Of a stretch of DNA of 8,142 nt, positions 6,370 to 8,142 are shown piece after piece (the first letter of the stretch is position 1; every line of letters starts with the position of its first letter). The stretch is from Cyclobacteriaceae bacterium (GTDB lineage Bacteria > Bacteroidota > Bacteroidia > Cytophagales > Cyclobacteriaceae): assembly GCA_013140395.1 (NCBI GenBank), contig JABFSY010000185.1:1-8142 (forward strand). The letters are read 5' to 3'. The notes under the pieces were generated by a model. That model made no database searches, was not told where the DNA came from, and was given only the letters and a program-made list of their open reading frames with translations. Made by a program: the position numbers and the translations under genes.

Positions 6370-6663
6370 TTAATCCTGCTCCTGAATAATGAAAATATCT
6401 TCCGTCTCTTTTTTCATCAGATATTTTTCACGTGCAAATTTTTCCAGCAATTCCCGGTCAGTCATCAGCTCATGCCGATCCTTCTCTACATCAGCAATCT
6501 TTTCCTGGTAATACGCTTTTTCCCGATCGAGGTTTCGTAGTTTGGCGCCCAACTTAAAGCGGGAAATCAAGTCATTGGAGTCTAAGAAAAGCATCCAGAC
6601 AAGGAAGCAAAGACCTGTAACAATATAAAAATTACGAAAGGCGGGTGGCAATCTCTTCAACAT
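6370..6663 (-). CDS. ftsB: septum formation initiator protein (FtsB/DivIC family)
   Basis: This 97-residue bitopic membrane protein has a short basic cytoplasmic start (MLKRLPPAFRNF) and one transmembrane helix (about 12-27, YIVTGLCFLVWMLFL). A periplasmic coiled coil follows (about 36-72, with ...LRNLDREKAYYQEKI...). The family's conserved end is EKFAREKYLMKKETEDIFII (74-93). FtsB/DivIC proteins join FtsL and FtsQ/DivIB in the divisome and help activate septal peptidoglycan synthesis. Size and architecture are typical. The gene lies beside enolase, an association also known in proteobacteria, but here an enolase terminator and a separate promoter candidate stand between the two. The symbol follows the family; whether FtsB or DivIC is the better name is not decidable here. 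Confidence 0.85.
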   Translation of the reverse strand: MLKRLPPAFRNFYIVTGLCFLVWMLFLDSNDLISRFKLGAKLRNLDREKAYYQEKIADVEKDRHELMTDRELLEKFAREKYLMKKETEDIFIIQEQD

Positions 6664-6682
6664 AGCTTAAAAAATGGTTGTA

Positions 6683-6714
6683 CGAAGATAGGGAAATTTT
6701 AGAAATGCTAGAAA
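6683..6714 (-). promoter_or_regulatory. candidate -33/-7 promoter for the ftsB-barrel pair
   Basis: On the minus strand, TTTC (6714-6711) is followed after 20 bases by TATCTTCG (6690-6683), close to the Bacteroidota consensus TTTG-N19-21-TAnnTTTG with one mismatch in each box. Transcription would begin near 6677, about 14 nt before the ATG at 6663. It lies just downstream of the enolase terminator, where a fresh promoter would be needed. Confidence 0.4.
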
Positions 6715-6758
6715 CTCACCGATAAAGGCTCTGCATACTCCCGTTTTTTCGGAACAAT

Positions 6759-6784
6759 AAAAAAGCCGAGGATAGCCCCGGCTT
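6759..6784 (-). terminator. intrinsic terminator of enolase
   Basis: AAGCCGAGG (6763-6771) pairs with CCCCGGCTT (6776-6784), a 9-bp stem with a single A/C mismatch and a four-base loop. On the minus strand it is followed by a run of six T (complement of 6759-6764, partly in the stem), then ATT. It begins 26 bp beyond the enolase stop codon, a normal place for a Rho-independent terminator of that gene. Confidence 0.85.
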
Positions 6785-6809
6785 CTTCTAACTTAGATAA
6801 ATTCCGTTT

Positions 6810-8117
<1,308 letters not shown>

Positions 8118-8142
8118 TTTTTTTACGAAGGCAGTAAGACTC

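Overview
The window looks like ordinary chromosomal DNA from a member of the Bacteroidota, possibly of the Cytophagales type. The evidence is a BBP2-type porin, a DUF4139/MuiA-family exported protein, signal peptides that end in ...A/G-Q, start codons without Shine-Dalgarno sites but with A/T-rich leaders, and promoter-like sequences of the Bacteroidota -33/-7 kind (TTTG, about 20 bp, TAnnTTTG). Base composition is even and coding density is high. I see no mobile element, CRISPR array, RNA gene, phage gene or defence gene. The class-level placement is an inference.

Layout. Bases 1-84 hold the first 28 codons of a leftward gene, probably the carboxyltransferase (beta) subunit of an acyl-CoA carboxylase. 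It diverges from a rightward Ppx/GppA phosphatase (155-1075) across a 70 bp gap that carries a perfect 9-bp inverted repeat. Next comes a rightward YceI-type lipoprotein (1162-1815), which meets a leftward BBP2 porin (1822-2919) tail to tail. Upstream of the porin on the same strand is a MuiA-family protein (2995-4623), separated from it by a strong intrinsic terminator. This gene diverges from a rightward Ldh-family 2-hydroxyacid dehydrogenase (4726-5814). That gene ends in a CTAG shared with the stop of a leftward small outer-membrane beta-barrel (5811-6359). The barrel lies 10 bp downstream of an FtsB/DivIC-like division gene (6370-6663). Enolase (6810-8087) comes last, with its own terminator.

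How the genes relate. Most are housekeeping or envelope genes: enolase in glycolysis, FtsB/DivIC in septation, and four exported proteins (lipoprotein, porin, MuiA-like protein, small barrel). The Ppx-like enzyme, the carboxylase fragment and the Ldh-like enzyme are cytoplasmic metabolic proteins. I see no single pathway joining them and no convincing new multi-gene system. The points most worth a second look are the symmetrical element in the carboxylase/ppx divergent promoter, the ftsB-barrel pair, the overlapping convergent stops, and the cramped porin promoter region.
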